Assembly (NCBI RefSeq): GCF_020252395.1
Contig: NZ_JADCDB010000019.1
Span: 1-64,000 of the forward strand
Length of the DNA: 64,000 nucleotides
Source of the DNA: Aestuariivirga sp.
GTDB taxonomy: Bacteria; Pseudomonadota; Alphaproteobacteria; Rhizobiales; Aestuariivirgaceae
Reading direction: 5' to 3'
The translations under genes and the position numbers were made by a program. Within the stretch, counting starts at the first letter, position 1. The number at the start of each line of letters is the position of its first letter. Under the pieces are notes generated by a model. That model made no database searches and was not told where the DNA came from. It saw only the letters and a program-made list of their open reading frames with translations. Positions 34,654-42,727 of the stretch are shown one piece after another.

Positions 34654-34682
34654 GATATAGAAAACCCGAGTGCTGGAGTCAA
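34654..34682 (-). promoter_or_regulatory. iscR-suf operon promoter
   Basis: On the minus strand, -35 TTGACT (34677-34682) and -10 TATATC (34654-34659) are separated by exactly 17 bp. The predicted transcription start falls on the Irr-box-like palindrome, about 95 bp before the iscR start codon. Confidence 0.7.
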
Positions 34683-34746
34683 TTATTCGGTGGGCCGTCC
34701 ACTGGGTTTTCCCGCGCCGGATATCTCCGATGAGGATCAGAGCTTT

Positions 34747-35400
34747 ATGCCGGAAGTGATTTTCAGCGGACCTGCGGGCCGCATCGAGGCGCGCTACCAT
34801 CACTCCAAGGCGGCCGGATCGCCCATCGCCATCCTGCTCCATCCGCACCCGAGTTTTGGCGGCACGATGAACAACCCCATCGTGCACACCATGTACCAGA
34901 TGTTCCAGAGCCGCGGCTTTTCAGTTTTACGCTTCAATTTCAGGGGTGTAGGCCGCAGCCAGGGCGTCTTCGAGAATGGCGCGGGCGAGCTTTCCGACGC
35001 GGCCTCGGCACTTGACTGGCTGCAGTCCTTCAACCGCGAGGCCAAGATCTGCTGGATCGCCGGTGTGTCCTTTGGCGCCTGGATTTCGATGCAGCTTCTG
35101 ATGCGGCGGCCTGAAATCTCAGGTTTTATTTCGGTGGCGCCGCTGGCCAAGCATTATGACTTCTCTTTCCTCGCCCCCTGCCCGGCCTCTGGCCTGTTCG
35201 CCAACGGCGAGAAGGACACGGTGACGCCGCCGGAAGCCGTCCACAGCCTTGTGTCTAAGCTTAAGACTCAAAAGGGTATTTCTGTCGAACACAAGGTCAT
35301 CTCCGGGGCCAACCACTTCTTCCAGGACAAGATCGACGAGCTTACCAAGACCTGTTCGACCTATCTCGACAAGCGGCTTGCGGCGGAAGGTCAGCTCTAG
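34747..35400 (+). CDS. Alpha/beta hydrolase family protein (YsgA/DUF-type serine hydrolase)
   Basis: The protein has about 217 residues from the ATG at 34747; the frame is open from 34690. It has an HPHPSFGGTMNN oxyanion-type loop and a nucleophile-elbow-like GVSFGAW, in which Ser is at the expected place, and a late His in SGANHFF. This is a compact alpha/beta hydrolase of a widespread bacterial family whose natural substrate is unknown. It is divergent from iscR and shares the intergenic region with the suf promoter. Confidence 0.75.
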   Translation: MPEVIFSGPAGRIEARYHHSKAAGSPIAILLHPHPSFGGTMNNPIVHTMYQMFQSRGFSVLRFNFRGVGRSQGVFENGAGELSDAASALDWLQSFNREAKICWIAGVSFGAWISMQLLMRRPEISGFISVAPLAKHYDFSFLAPCPASGLFANGEKDTVTPPEAVHSLVSKLKTQKGISVEHKVISGANHFFQDKIDELTKTCSTYLDKRLAAEGQL

Positions 35401-35449
35401 TCAGCTATCGGGTGGCGCTATGGTGCCCGGGCGGGAGAGAATATCGTCC

Positions 35450-36370
35450 ATGACGCCCAACCAGAACCATATCCCGCTCTCCGTCTGGGGCATGCTGCTG
35501 CTCCTCTCCGTTATCTGGGGCGGCTCCTATCTCTTTGTAGGGATTGCGGTAAAAGACCTTTCGCCGCTGGTCATCGTGTGGGCGCGGGTGGCGCTGGCGG
35601 CGTCCGCCCTGCTGCCCGTCCACCTGCTGCTGCTCGGGCCGCTGCCGAAGCAGCGCGAGGCTTGGACTGCCATCATCGGCCTCTCCGTCCTCAACAATGT
35701 TATCCCCTTCACCCTGATCGTGACAGGGCAGACGATGATCGCCTCCGGGCTCGCCTCGGTGATCAACGCCACATCGCCGCTGTTCGGCGTCGCGGTCATT
35801 GCGGCGGCCGGAATCGATCCGCTCATCCCACGGAAAGTACTGGGGATTTTGATTGGCATCGTGGGCGTTGCGGTGCTCAAGGGCGCCTCGCTTTTCGCCG
35901 AAAACTCGCAAAGCCTCGGCATCCTGCTCTGCCTGGGGGCGGCGGCGAGTTATGGCGTGGGCAGCCTGTGGGCGCGGATGAAACTGAAGGACACACCGCC
36001 CCTGAGCATGGCGACCGGGCAGCTGCTGTGCTCCTCTGCCATCATGACCGTGCTCGCATTCAGCTTTGATAACCCCGCGCAACTCCTTGCTGCATCGAGA
36101 GAAAGCTGGGCAGCTCTGCTGGGGCTTTCATTGTTGTCGACGTCCTTTGCCTATATCCTGTTCTTCCGTGTAGTGGCACGCTCCGGCCCCGCCAATGTGC
36201 TGCTGGTGACCATGATCATCCCTGTCTCGGCCATCGCGCTCGGTTATATGGTCTTGGGCGAAACCCTTGATCGGATGGAGATTTTAGGCACGCTTATCAT
36301 CATGCTGGCGCTCGTGGTGATTGACGGGCGGGCCATCAGGTGGCTAAGGCCGGGCGACAAGCCCGCCTGA
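35450..36370 (+). CDS. EamA/DMT-family transporter
   Basis: The 306-residue membrane protein has ten hydrophobic segments in two EamA repeats; IWGGSYLFVGIAV near the N-terminus and YMVLGETLDRMEILGTLII near the end are typical. Members export amino acids or small metabolites. Start ATG at 35450 has GGAGAGA upstream; an upstream ATG at 35420 would add ten polar residues. Its 3' end overlaps the convergent anmK by 27 bp. Confidence 0.82.
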   Translation: MTPNQNHIPLSVWGMLLLLSVIWGGSYLFVGIAVKDLSPLVIVWARVALAASALLPVHLLLLGPLPKQREAWTAIIGLSVLNNVIPFTLIVTGQTMIASGLASVINATSPLFGVAVIAAAGIDPLIPRKVLGILIGIVGVAVLKGASLFAENSQSLGILLCLGAAASYGVGSLWARMKLKDTPPLSMATGQLLCSSAIMTVLAFSFDNPAQLLAASRESWAALLGLSLLSTSFAYILFFRVVARSGPANVLLVTMIIPVSAIALGYMVLGETLDRMEILGTLIIMLALVVIDGRAIRWLRPGDKPA

Positions 36371-37447
36371 CAGAGGCTCCGGCACGCCGGTCGTTCCAGG
36401 GAAGGTCATGGCAAGCCCGCCAAGGCAGCGGACAGCGAGATAGGCCCAAGCCTCCGCCTCCATCGAGTCGCCATTCATCCCGGCTTCTTCAGCAATCATA
36501 ACAGGAGTTTGCAGGCATTCCCGCAAGTCGCGCATCAAGGTGGGATTAAGCCTGCCGCCACCACAGACGATGAACAAGCGGGGCGGTTCCGGCACCAGCT
36601 TCACGCTGGCGGCGATGGCTTCCGCCGTGAAGCGCGCAAGGGTCGCCGCGCCATCGGCCGGGGAGAGGCCCTCGACGAGCTTCACATCGAAGCTGTTGCG
36701 GTCGAGCGACTTGGGTGCGGATGTTGCAAAAAAGTTGTTTTTGAGTTGCTGTTCGATGACATTTCGGTTGCTCTTGCCGCTTGCCGAAAGACATCCGTCA
36801 ACGTCGTAGGGAACGTCCGTCCAGCGCTCGCACCAGTCGTTGAGAAGGGCGTTGCCGGGACCGGTGTCGAAGGCGACGAGGTCACCATTCCGCCCAATCC
36901 AGGTCATGTTGGCGACACCGCCGATATTGACGAAGGCCAGCGGGCGTTCGCCCACGGCGGCGGCCAATGCCCGGTGATAGACTGGCACCAGCGGCGCCCC
37001 CTGCCCGCCGGCGGCGACGTCCGCGGCGCGCATGTCATGGACCACGGGGATGCCGATGCGGCGCGCAAGCGCGGGGCCGAGCCCGAGCTGAACAGTGAGG
37101 CGGCGCTCCGGGCGGTGGATGACGGTCTGGCCATGGAAGCCGATGACATCGATCTCGGCGGGGGTGAGGCCGTAGGTATCGAGGAAACGGCTGACGGCCT
37201 CGGCGTGCCATTCCGTCAGGGCGCGCTCGGCTTCGGCCAGGATGCCGGGGCGGGCCTCGCGGGAGGTGAGCGCCTTCGCTTCCTGAAGCGCGTCGCGGAG
37301 GACGGCCTGCTGGCCGGGGCGATAAGGATAGGTTGCAGCGGGACCGCGGCTGACCTGCTCCTCGCCATCGGTGCGGAGCAGCGCCACATCGATGCCATCG
37401 AGCGAGGTGCCGGACATGAGGCCCAAGGCGGTCGTCAGTTTTGACAG
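36344..37447 (-). CDS. anmK: Anhydro-N-acetylmuramic acid kinase
   Basis: The enzyme phosphorylates and opens 1,6-anhydro-MurNAc during cell-wall recycling. The N-terminal GLMSGTSLDGIDVALL and a later FDTGPGNALLNDW are conserved AnmK motifs. The frame has no ATG at the right place: TTG at 37426 would start right at the motif, whereas CTG at 37447 has GGAGG six bases upstream and yields the usual few leading residues. I chose CTG. It is divergent from the tyrS relic and convergent with the DMT gene. Confidence 0.88.
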   Translation of the reverse strand: MSKLTTALGLMSGTSLDGIDVALLRTDGEEQVSRGPAATYPYRPGQQAVLRDALQEAKALTSREARPGILAEAERALTEWHAEAVSRFLDTYGLTPAEIDVIGFHGQTVIHRPERRLTVQLGLGPALARRIGIPVVHDMRAADVAAGGQGAPLVPVYHRALAAAVGERPLAFVNIGGVANMTWIGRNGDLVAFDTGPGNALLNDWCERWTDVPYDVDGCLSASGKSNRNVIEQQLKNNFFATSAPKSLDRNSFDVKLVEGLSPADGAATLARFTAEAIAASVKLVPEPPRLFIVCGGGRLNPTLMRDLRECLQTPVMIAEEAGMNGDSMEAEAWAYLAVRCLGGLAMTFPGTTGVPEPLSGGLVARP

Positions 37448-37601
37448 GGCAGGCCTCCATGGTAAGAGCCCGCAGCCGTTTTCGAAAGTCCGAGTGCCAT
37501 GAGCCCGTTCATATCCAGTGTTCTGAATATACGGTCAGACCGCGGATTCATCCACCAGATCCCGGACCTGGAAGGACTGGACGCCGCCGCCAAGGCCGGC
37601 C
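37419..37601 (+). repeat. Direct repeat of the tyrS 5' region, copy 1
   Basis: This stretch is collinear with 39331-39512: in both, the tyrS-type ATG lies 80 bp from the left end, and the promoter boxes TTGACA and TAAGAG, spaced 16 bp, are kept (37441-37446 and 37463-37468). Identity is roughly 75-80% by eye. The two copies flank the TetR-hydrolase cassette. Confidence 0.8.
37499..37601 (+). pseudogene. 5' fragment of tyrS (relic)
   Basis: From its ATG the frame reads like TyrS for about 34 codons, including [19 protein letters not shown], then leaves the homology inside the end of the convergent TetR gene. It lacks every catalytic motif. It is a remnant of tyrS or of a duplication, and the retained promoter could still transcribe it. 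Confidence 0.75.
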
Positions 37602-37609
37602 TGAAATCC

Positions 37610-38230
37610 TCAAGCCGGCTCCGCCGCACCCAGCGCTCTGAAGATGCGCTTCACCAACGATGCGGCGACCTCTTCAGCGGGCCCGCAGGCTGCCGTCACC
37701 GCGCCGGCGCGCAGCGTCGCGAGGCCGTGGATGGCGCTCCAAGCAAACAGCGCGTCGCGCTCGCTGGGTGGCGCGGCGATAACGCCGGTACGGTGCAGAT
37801 CCTGCAGGGCAAGCGGCAGATAATTGTAGGTGGCGGTGCGGCCGTCCGGCACGGCAGCTGACCGGTAGCCGACGGCATTGACGCCGAACATGAGGCGCCA
37901 CAAGGCGGGCTCTGCATCCGCAAAATCCAGATAGGCCACGCCCAGGCGCATCAGGCGCGCGCGTGCCTCCACCGCGTCCGCCGCCGGGCGGGCCGGATCG
38001 AACGCGTTTGCGAAATAGGTTTCCAGACGGCGGAACCCGATATCCACCAGCGTGATGAGCAAGGCCTCCCTGCTCTCGAAATGCCGGTACACCGCCGGCG
38101 CGCTGACCCCGACCGAGGTGGCCAGCTGCCGCAGCGACAAGGACTCGATGTCAGGCGCGGCCAGCGCCGCCTCGATCAGGGCGCGGCGCAGATCGCCATG
38201 GTGAAAACGGCGGGGTGCAACGTTACTCAT
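37610..38230 (-). CDS. TetR-family transcriptional regulator
   Basis: The protein has about 206 residues from ATG 38230; the frame opens at 38275. The N-terminal helix-turn-helix is LRQLATSVGVSAPAVYRHFE, with the family hallmark YRHF, and the C-terminal half resembles the WHG-type ligand domain (ALWRLMFG). It lies between a tyrS relic and a divergent hydrolase gene, so it likely represses itself and the hydrolase. Its stop codon abuts the left direct repeat. Confidence 0.85.
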   Translation of the reverse strand: MSNVAPRRFHHGDLRRALIEAALAAPDIESLSLRQLATSVGVSAPAVYRHFESREALLITLVDIGFRRLETYFANAFDPARPAADAVEARARLMRLGVAYLDFADAEPALWRLMFGVNAVGYRSAAVPDGRTATYNYLPLALQDLHRTGVIAAPPSERDALFAWSAIHGLATLRAGAVTAACGPAEEVAASLVKRIFRALGAAEPA

Positions 38231-38236
38231 AACGAA

Positions 38237-38289
38237 GATGTTAACACCATTGACATCTAGCGCAAGAGGCCTCATATTAACATTGTTAA
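38237..38289. promoter_or_regulatory. Operator candidates of the TetR-hydrolase divergent pair
   Basis: TTAACATTGTTAA at 38277-38289 is a palindrome with 6-bp arms, and GATGTTAACACCATTGACATC-like symmetry at 38237-38257 has 5-bp arms (GATGT/ACATC). Both lie just upstream of the TetR start and share GTTAAC. They are good places for TetR binding. Confidence 0.5.
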
Positions 38290-38354
38290 CTTCATAGTTT
38301 CAGGTGCGGCCCTGCTTCACCCAAGCCGCTCCAGACCATTAGGAGACCGCAACC

Positions 38355-39260
38355 ATGAGTGAACCCCTGACCCTTTCCAACCCCACGTTGATGCACTCCA
38401 AGACCGGATCATTAATCATGAGTGACCCCATCCCGCTGCCCGCCCCAAGAATGATCCAAACCAAGATTGGGCAGCTTGCCGTCCGCGATACGGGCGAGAC
38501 GCCTCGCGGGGGAGATATTCTCGTGTTATGGCCCTCGATCTTGGCGGACTACACCATTTACCGGGCGCAGATCATGGCATGGGCCAAGCGCCACCGGCTG
38601 GTCATCGTCGACGGACCCGGCCATGGCGACAGCGGCCCGGCCCCCGGCCCCTTCACGATGGCGCAATGCGGCCAGGCGTTGGCCCAGATCCTCGATAGGC
38701 TGGCGATCAGCCAGCCCGTCGTTATCGTCGGAACCTCGCTTGGCGGCCTGGTGGGGGGCGAATTCGCGATCGCCTACCCGGAGCGCACGCGGGCCTTGGT
38801 GATGCTCAACACGCCGGTAAACGCGCCGCAACGCGGCTTTGGCGACCGTTTCGTCACTTGGGGTGCGCGGCGGCTGCACCGGACGGGCATGTTCGCCCAA
38901 GGCGCCGCAAAATCCTTCTTCCTGCCAGCAACCATTGCACGCGGCGGTCCGGCACTTGAGGATTTTCGCCGCCATCTGCGCGGGGCCAATGGCGCTGCCC
39001 TGGCAACCACGGTGCGTTCTGTGCTGCTGGAACGCGAGCCGCTGGCGCCGCGCATGCGGAACATCAGGGCGCCGGTTCTGTTCATCGCCGGGAGGGCTGA
39101 CAAAATGTACCCGCCCGACTCTCTGCGCCAGGCCGCCGAGACGCTGCCGCAGGGCAGGTTCGAAACCGTCGAGTCGGCACATATTTCGGTGGTGGATGCG
39201 CCGCAGGCAACGACCGCGCTGATCGACGGCTTTCTCGCGAGTCTTCCGGCGCCGCGCTGA
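38355..39260 (+). CDS. Alpha/beta hydrolase
   Basis: The 301-residue enzyme has a nucleophile elbow GTSLGG, an acid in IAGRADKMYPP and a late His in SAHISVVDAP, the full catalytic triad. The fold resembles lactonases, esterases and haloperoxidase-like hydrolases. The ATG has AGGAG at good distance; an internal ATG at 38418 would remove a linker. It is divergent from a TetR gene, and the substrate is perhaps also the inducer. It is part of the cassette between the two tyrS 5' repeats. Confidence 0.82.
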   Translation: MSEPLTLSNPTLMHSKTGSLIMSDPIPLPAPRMIQTKIGQLAVRDTGETPRGGDILVLWPSILADYTIYRAQIMAWAKRHRLVIVDGPGHGDSGPAPGPFTMAQCGQALAQILDRLAISQPVVIVGTSLGGLVGGEFAIAYPERTRALVMLNTPVNAPQRGFGDRFVTWGARRLHRTGMFAQGAAKSFFLPATIARGGPALEDFRRHLRGANGAALATTVRSVLLEREPLAPRMRNIRAPVLFIAGRADKMYPPDSLRQAAETLPQGRFETVESAHISVVDAPQATTALIDGFLASLPAPR

Positions 39261-39330
39261 ACATATCCGCAAGCCAGACTTGCCTTTGGCCGGTGCTGGT
39301 TTCAGCGGCTCGCACCGGCTGCTTTAGTTC

Positions 39331-39512
39331 AGGCCCAATGCGGTCAGCGGTTTTGACAGGGGGAAGCTCCGTGGTAAGAGCCCGCAGCCCCTTGCGAAAG
39401 CCGCAGCGCCATGAGCCAGTTCAAATCCGATTTCCTCACTGTACTGTCAGAACGCGGATTCATCCACCAGATCTCGGACCCGGAGGGACTCGATGCCGCC
39501 GCCAAGGCCGGC
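39331..39512 (+). repeat. Direct repeat of the tyrS 5' region, copy 2 (functional)
   Basis: This is the partner of 37419-37601. It includes the end of the anmK-tyrS intergenic region, the tyrS promoter and the first ~34 codons of the complete tyrS gene. Confidence 0.8.
39353..39380 (+). promoter_or_regulatory. tyrS promoter
   Basis: TTGACA at 39353-39358 and TAAGAG at 39375-39380 are 16 bp apart and lie about 30 bp before the tyrS start. The same boxes are conserved in the relic copy. Confidence 0.6.
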
Positions 39513-40652
39513 TCAATCACCGGCTATATCGGCTTCGACGCGACGGCCACCTCGCTGCACGCGGGATCGCTCGTCCAGATCATGATGCTGCGCTGGATGC
39601 AGAAGACCGGCCACAAGCCGATCGCGCTGATGGGCGGCGGCACCACCAAGATCGGCGACCCCTCCTTCAAGGATGAATCGCGCAAGCTGCTCACCGTCGA
39701 TCAGATCGCCACCAACCTCGCCGGCATCAGACAGGTCTTCACCAAGTTTCTGACATTCGGCGGGGGTCCGGCCGATGCGAAGATGATCAACAATGCCGAC
39801 TGGCTGGACCATCTCAACTACATCGACTTCCTGCGCGATTATGGCGTGCACTTCACCATCAACCGCATGCTGAGCTTCGACTCGGTGAAGCTCAGGCTCG
39901 ACCGCGAGCAGCCTCTCACCTTCCTCGAATTCAACTACATGATCCTCCAGGCCTATGACTTCCTGGAGCTGTCGCGGCGGCACAATTGCGTGTTGCAGAT
40001 GGGCGGCTCGGACCAGTGGGGCAACATCGTCAACGGCATCGAGCTCGGCCGGCGCTGCGACCAGCGCCAGCTCTTCGCGCTGACCACGCCGCTGCTCACC
40101 ACCTCTTCCGGAGCGAAGATGGGCAAGACGGCGTCTGGCGCCGTGTGGCTCAACGCCGGCCTGCTGTCTCCCTACGACTACTGGCAATACTGGCGGAACG
40201 CGGAAGACGCGGATGTGACGCGCTTCCTGAAGCTCTACACCGAAATGCCGTTGCCCGAGATTGCGCGGCTGGGTGCGCTGGGTGGGTCCGAAATCAACGA
40301 AGCGAAGAAAATCCTCGCAACGGAAGCGACCGCCATGCTGCATGGCCGGGCCGCGGCGGACGAGGCCGCCGAAACGGCGCGCCGCACCTTCGAGGAGGGC
40401 CAAAGTGCCACGGGCCTGCCGTCGATCACGCTCGACCTCGATGCCGGGACAGGTTTGCTGGCGGCCTGTGTGGCGGCGGGCTTTGCCTCGTCCAATGGCG
40501 AGGCGCGGCGCTCGGTGCAGGGCGGCGCCATTCGCGTGAACGATCAGGCAGTGGCCGACGAGAAACTGCTGCTCACCCGCGCCCTGCTGGCCGATGGCGC
40601 GATCAAACTGTCGATGGGCAAGAAGAAGCACGTGCTGGTGAAGCCGGCATAG
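39411..40652 (+). CDS. tyrS: Tyrosyl-tRNA synthetase
   Basis: The 413-residue class I synthetase charges tRNA-Tyr. The HIGH-like motif is HAGS at residues 50-53 and the KMSKS-like motif is AKMGKT near 235. A C-terminal S4 RNA-binding domain covers the last ~65 residues ([14 protein letters not shown]). Length and architecture are complete. The gene is odd in context: partial copies of both its ends lie outside it, a 5' copy at 37419-37601 and a 98-bp 3' copy at 40857-40954. Confidence 0.95.
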   Translation: MSQFKSDFLTVLSERGFIHQISDPEGLDAAAKAGSITGYIGFDATATSLHAGSLVQIMMLRWMQKTGHKPIALMGGGTTKIGDPSFKDESRKLLTVDQIATNLAGIRQVFTKFLTFGGGPADAKMINNADWLDHLNYIDFLRDYGVHFTINRMLSFDSVKLRLDREQPLTFLEFNYMILQAYDFLELSRRHNCVLQMGGSDQWGNIVNGIELGRRCDQRQLFALTTPLLTTSSGAKMGKTASGAVWLNAGLLSPYDYWQYWRNAEDADVTRFLKLYTEMPLPEIARLGALGGSEINEAKKILATEATAMLHGRAAADEAAETARRTFEEGQSATGLPSITLDLDAGTGLLAACVAAGFASSNGEARRSVQGGAIRVNDQAVADEKLLLTRALLADGAIKLSMGKKKHVLVKPA

Positions 40653-40683
40653 GAGCTCTTCTGGAATACATTCTTAGTTCAGA

Positions 40684-40767
40684 CCGTCACCCCAGCGAAA
40701 GCTGGGGTCCAGCTTCAGGCTTGGGAGTGGGTGGAAAGCTGGGCCCCAGCTTTCGCTGGGGTGACGG
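40684..40767. repeat. 84-bp REP/BIME-like inverted repeat
   Basis: The left arm at 40684-40715 and right arm at 40736-40767 are complementary at 31 of 32 positions, and each arm itself contains a CCCCAGC-GAAAG-CTGGGG hairpin. The core resembles the hairpin at 10322-10351. It lies between tyrS and the duplicated tyrS tail, and may also act as the tyrS terminator. The remaining part of 40653-40987 holds no gene. Confidence 0.8.
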
Positions 40768-40856
40768 CACTAAGATTGGGTGACGGCACCAGGACTGTGA
40801 GGCGGATATAGAGTTGAGAGACCCACTTATTGCGTCCAGTCGATGAACACCATACC

Positions 40857-40957
40857 GTGGCCGACGAGAAACTGCTGCTCACCCGCGCCCTGCTGGCCGA
40901 TGGCGCGATCAAACTGTCGATGGGCAAGAAGAAGCACGTGCTGGTGAAGCCGGCCTG
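40857..40957 (+). pseudogene. Duplicated 3' end of tyrS
   Basis: Bases 40857-40954 are identical to 40551-40648, the last ~33 codons of tyrS, and then end in TGA instead of TAG. GTG at 40857 could start a 33-residue peptide from the S4 tail, but no Shine-Dalgarno precedes it. Complete identity over 98 bp points to a recent event or gene conversion. Confidence 0.85.
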
Positions 40958-40987
40958 AGCAAAGCCAATCCAAGAGGAGTGATCGCT

Positions 40988-42145
40988 ATGCCGGAGAAGG
41001 AATTTCCAACGATCGACCGGCGCAGCTTCCTGGTGGCGCCGCTGGCGGCAGCTACCGTGATGGCCGACGCGGGAGACGCGGCAGCGGCCACGGCGGGCAA
41101 CACCGTGTTCACCGGCGACGTGGTGAACGGCAAGAAGGTGGTGAGCACCCTCGACATCGCCGACCTCGTGCCCGGGCAGAAGCACATGCTCTATTTCCGG
41201 GGTGTGGAATCGGCGACGGGGCAACCTTGGCTCGTCTCGGTGATGGTGGCCAAGGGCCGCCTGCCAGGCAAGCGCATCACGCTGACCAGCGGTGTGCACG
41301 GGGACGAGATGAGCTCGATCCGCGTGGTGCAGCAGGTGATGGAGCAGCTCGACCCCGCCCAGATGGCAGGCAGCGTCATGGCCGTGTTCGACATCTCGCG
41401 CCCGGCGCTGGAAACCATGCAGCGGCGCTGGCCCAACCAGGGACGCGGCATCGATCTCGTGGACATGAATCGCGAATGGCCAGGCAACGAGAATGGCACA
41501 ACCGCCTCCAGCCGCCACGCCGGACTGCTGTTCAACCGGCTGCTCAAACCCAACTCCGACATCGCGCTCGACTTTCACACCGGCACGACCGGGCTCGATT
41601 GCAACGACTGGATTATCGGGAACCGCCAGATACCTGAAGTCAAAGCCATCATTGACCTCTTTCCAGTCCGTCAGGTTCTGGACTCACCAGCCTACCCAGG
41701 TGTTCTGCACAACGCTTTCACTGATGCTGGCATACCCAGCATTTGCCCCGAAGTGGGGGCGGCGCGCATCCTCGCCCCCAAACTGATCGCGCCCTTCGTG
41801 GAGGGCACGATGAACGTGCTGAAGCATTATGGCGTCGCCGGCGGCGCGATCGGCCGGACGGGTGCGGACGCAGGCATGTTCATCGGCAACAGCGCCGCAC
41901 CCATCCTGGCCACCGAGGGTGGCTTCATCGAGCATCTGGTTGCTCCGAATGACAAGGTGCAGGCCGGCCAGAAGGTGGTCGTGCAGCGCAATGCCTTTGG
42001 CGAGACGGTCGCCGAATATGCAAGCCCAGTGGATGGGGAAGTGGGCGCCATCCGCAGCGATGCCAGCAGCGAGCCGGGCAATGCGCTGGTCTTCATCCTG
42101 TTCAACCGCGCACCCGCATCGGGCGATGCGGGCTATCCGGAATAG
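40988..42145 (+). CDS. Succinylglutamate desuccinylase/aspartoacylase-family zinc hydrolase, Tat-exported
   Basis: The 385-residue protein starts with a twin-arginine type signal (IDRRSFLVAPLAAATVM, RR at 11-12), so it is probably exported folded. Zinc ligands of the M14/AspA type are visible: His104 and Glu107 in GVHGDE, and a later His in LDFHTGTTG. The family cleaves N-acyl amino acids or related amides. The ATG follows AGAGGAG; GTG at 40979 would be too close to it. The gene directly follows the duplicated tyrS tail. Confidence 0.8.
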   Translation: MPEKEFPTIDRRSFLVAPLAAATVMADAGDAAAATAGNTVFTGDVVNGKKVVSTLDIADLVPGQKHMLYFRGVESATGQPWLVSVMVAKGRLPGKRITLTSGVHGDEMSSIRVVQQVMEQLDPAQMAGSVMAVFDISRPALETMQRRWPNQGRGIDLVDMNREWPGNENGTTASSRHAGLLFNRLLKPNSDIALDFHTGTTGLDCNDWIIGNRQIPEVKAIIDLFPVRQVLDSPAYPGVLHNAFTDAGIPSICPEVGAARILAPKLIAPFVEGTMNVLKHYGVAGGAIGRTGADAGMFIGNSAAPILATEGGFIEHLVAPNDKVQAGQKVVVQRNAFGETVAEYASPVDGEVGAIRSDASSEPGNALVFILFNRAPASGDAGYPE

Positions 42146-42167
42146 GCTGGCGCTTTTTCCGGCTGCA

Positions 42168-42518
42168 CTAATCCGTCCAGCGGATGAATTTCAAACTCCG
42201 GATGAGGCCGCCGCGGACTTCGTAGATGGCCATGATGTGCAGAGGGCCGGTGGGAAGTCCATAGACCGTTTCCTTGTCGATGGCGTGCGTTGGCCCTTCG
42301 AGGCGCTGGTGAACGGTGCAGCTGAGCTTGGGATTATCGGCGAAGCGCTTGGTATAGACCGAGCGGATTTCGGCAAGCCCGTTGCAGATCATCTGGCCGG
42401 TGACAAGGTCCGAGATCGTCGCGTCCCCGGCAAAGAGCGCGCAATAGCCGTCAATGTCGTGGGCGTTGTAGACCTCGAGCTGGCGGTTAACGACGTCGCG
42501 GGGGGATGGGTGTGTCAT
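42168..42518 (-). CDS. SnoaL-like (NTF2 superfamily) protein
   Basis: The ~116-residue protein has the start pattern VVNRQLEVYNAHDIDGYCAL and a cone-shaped NTF2-like layout typical of SnoaL/ketosteroid isomerase-like proteins. Members bind or isomerise small molecules, but many have no known role. The chosen ATG at 42518 lacks a clear Shine-Dalgarno; ATG at 42542 is an alternative. It is convergent with the aspartoacylase gene and divergent from the sulfatase. Confidence 0.72.
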   Translation of the reverse strand: MTHPSPRDVVNRQLEVYNAHDIDGYCALFAGDATISDLVTGQMICNGLAEIRSVYTKRFADNPKLSCTVHQRLEGPTHAIDKETVYGLPTGPLHIMAIYEVRGGLIRSLKFIRWTD

Positions 42519-42727
42519 CGACGGGACTATAGGACGGGCCATACTGCTGTCCAGTGCGATCTGGTTCCGCCGGCGATCCACCCGGCGGACATGGGGCCAT
42601 GGCCCTTGATGAGAGCCGCGCCAGGGCAAGTATCCGGAATAGAAGGCTATGCCAGCCGGCCGCCGACAATCCATTCTATTGCCCGGCCCGTCGTCCGCAT
42701 GTATTTTCCAGAAGCGGGAGGTGCGTC

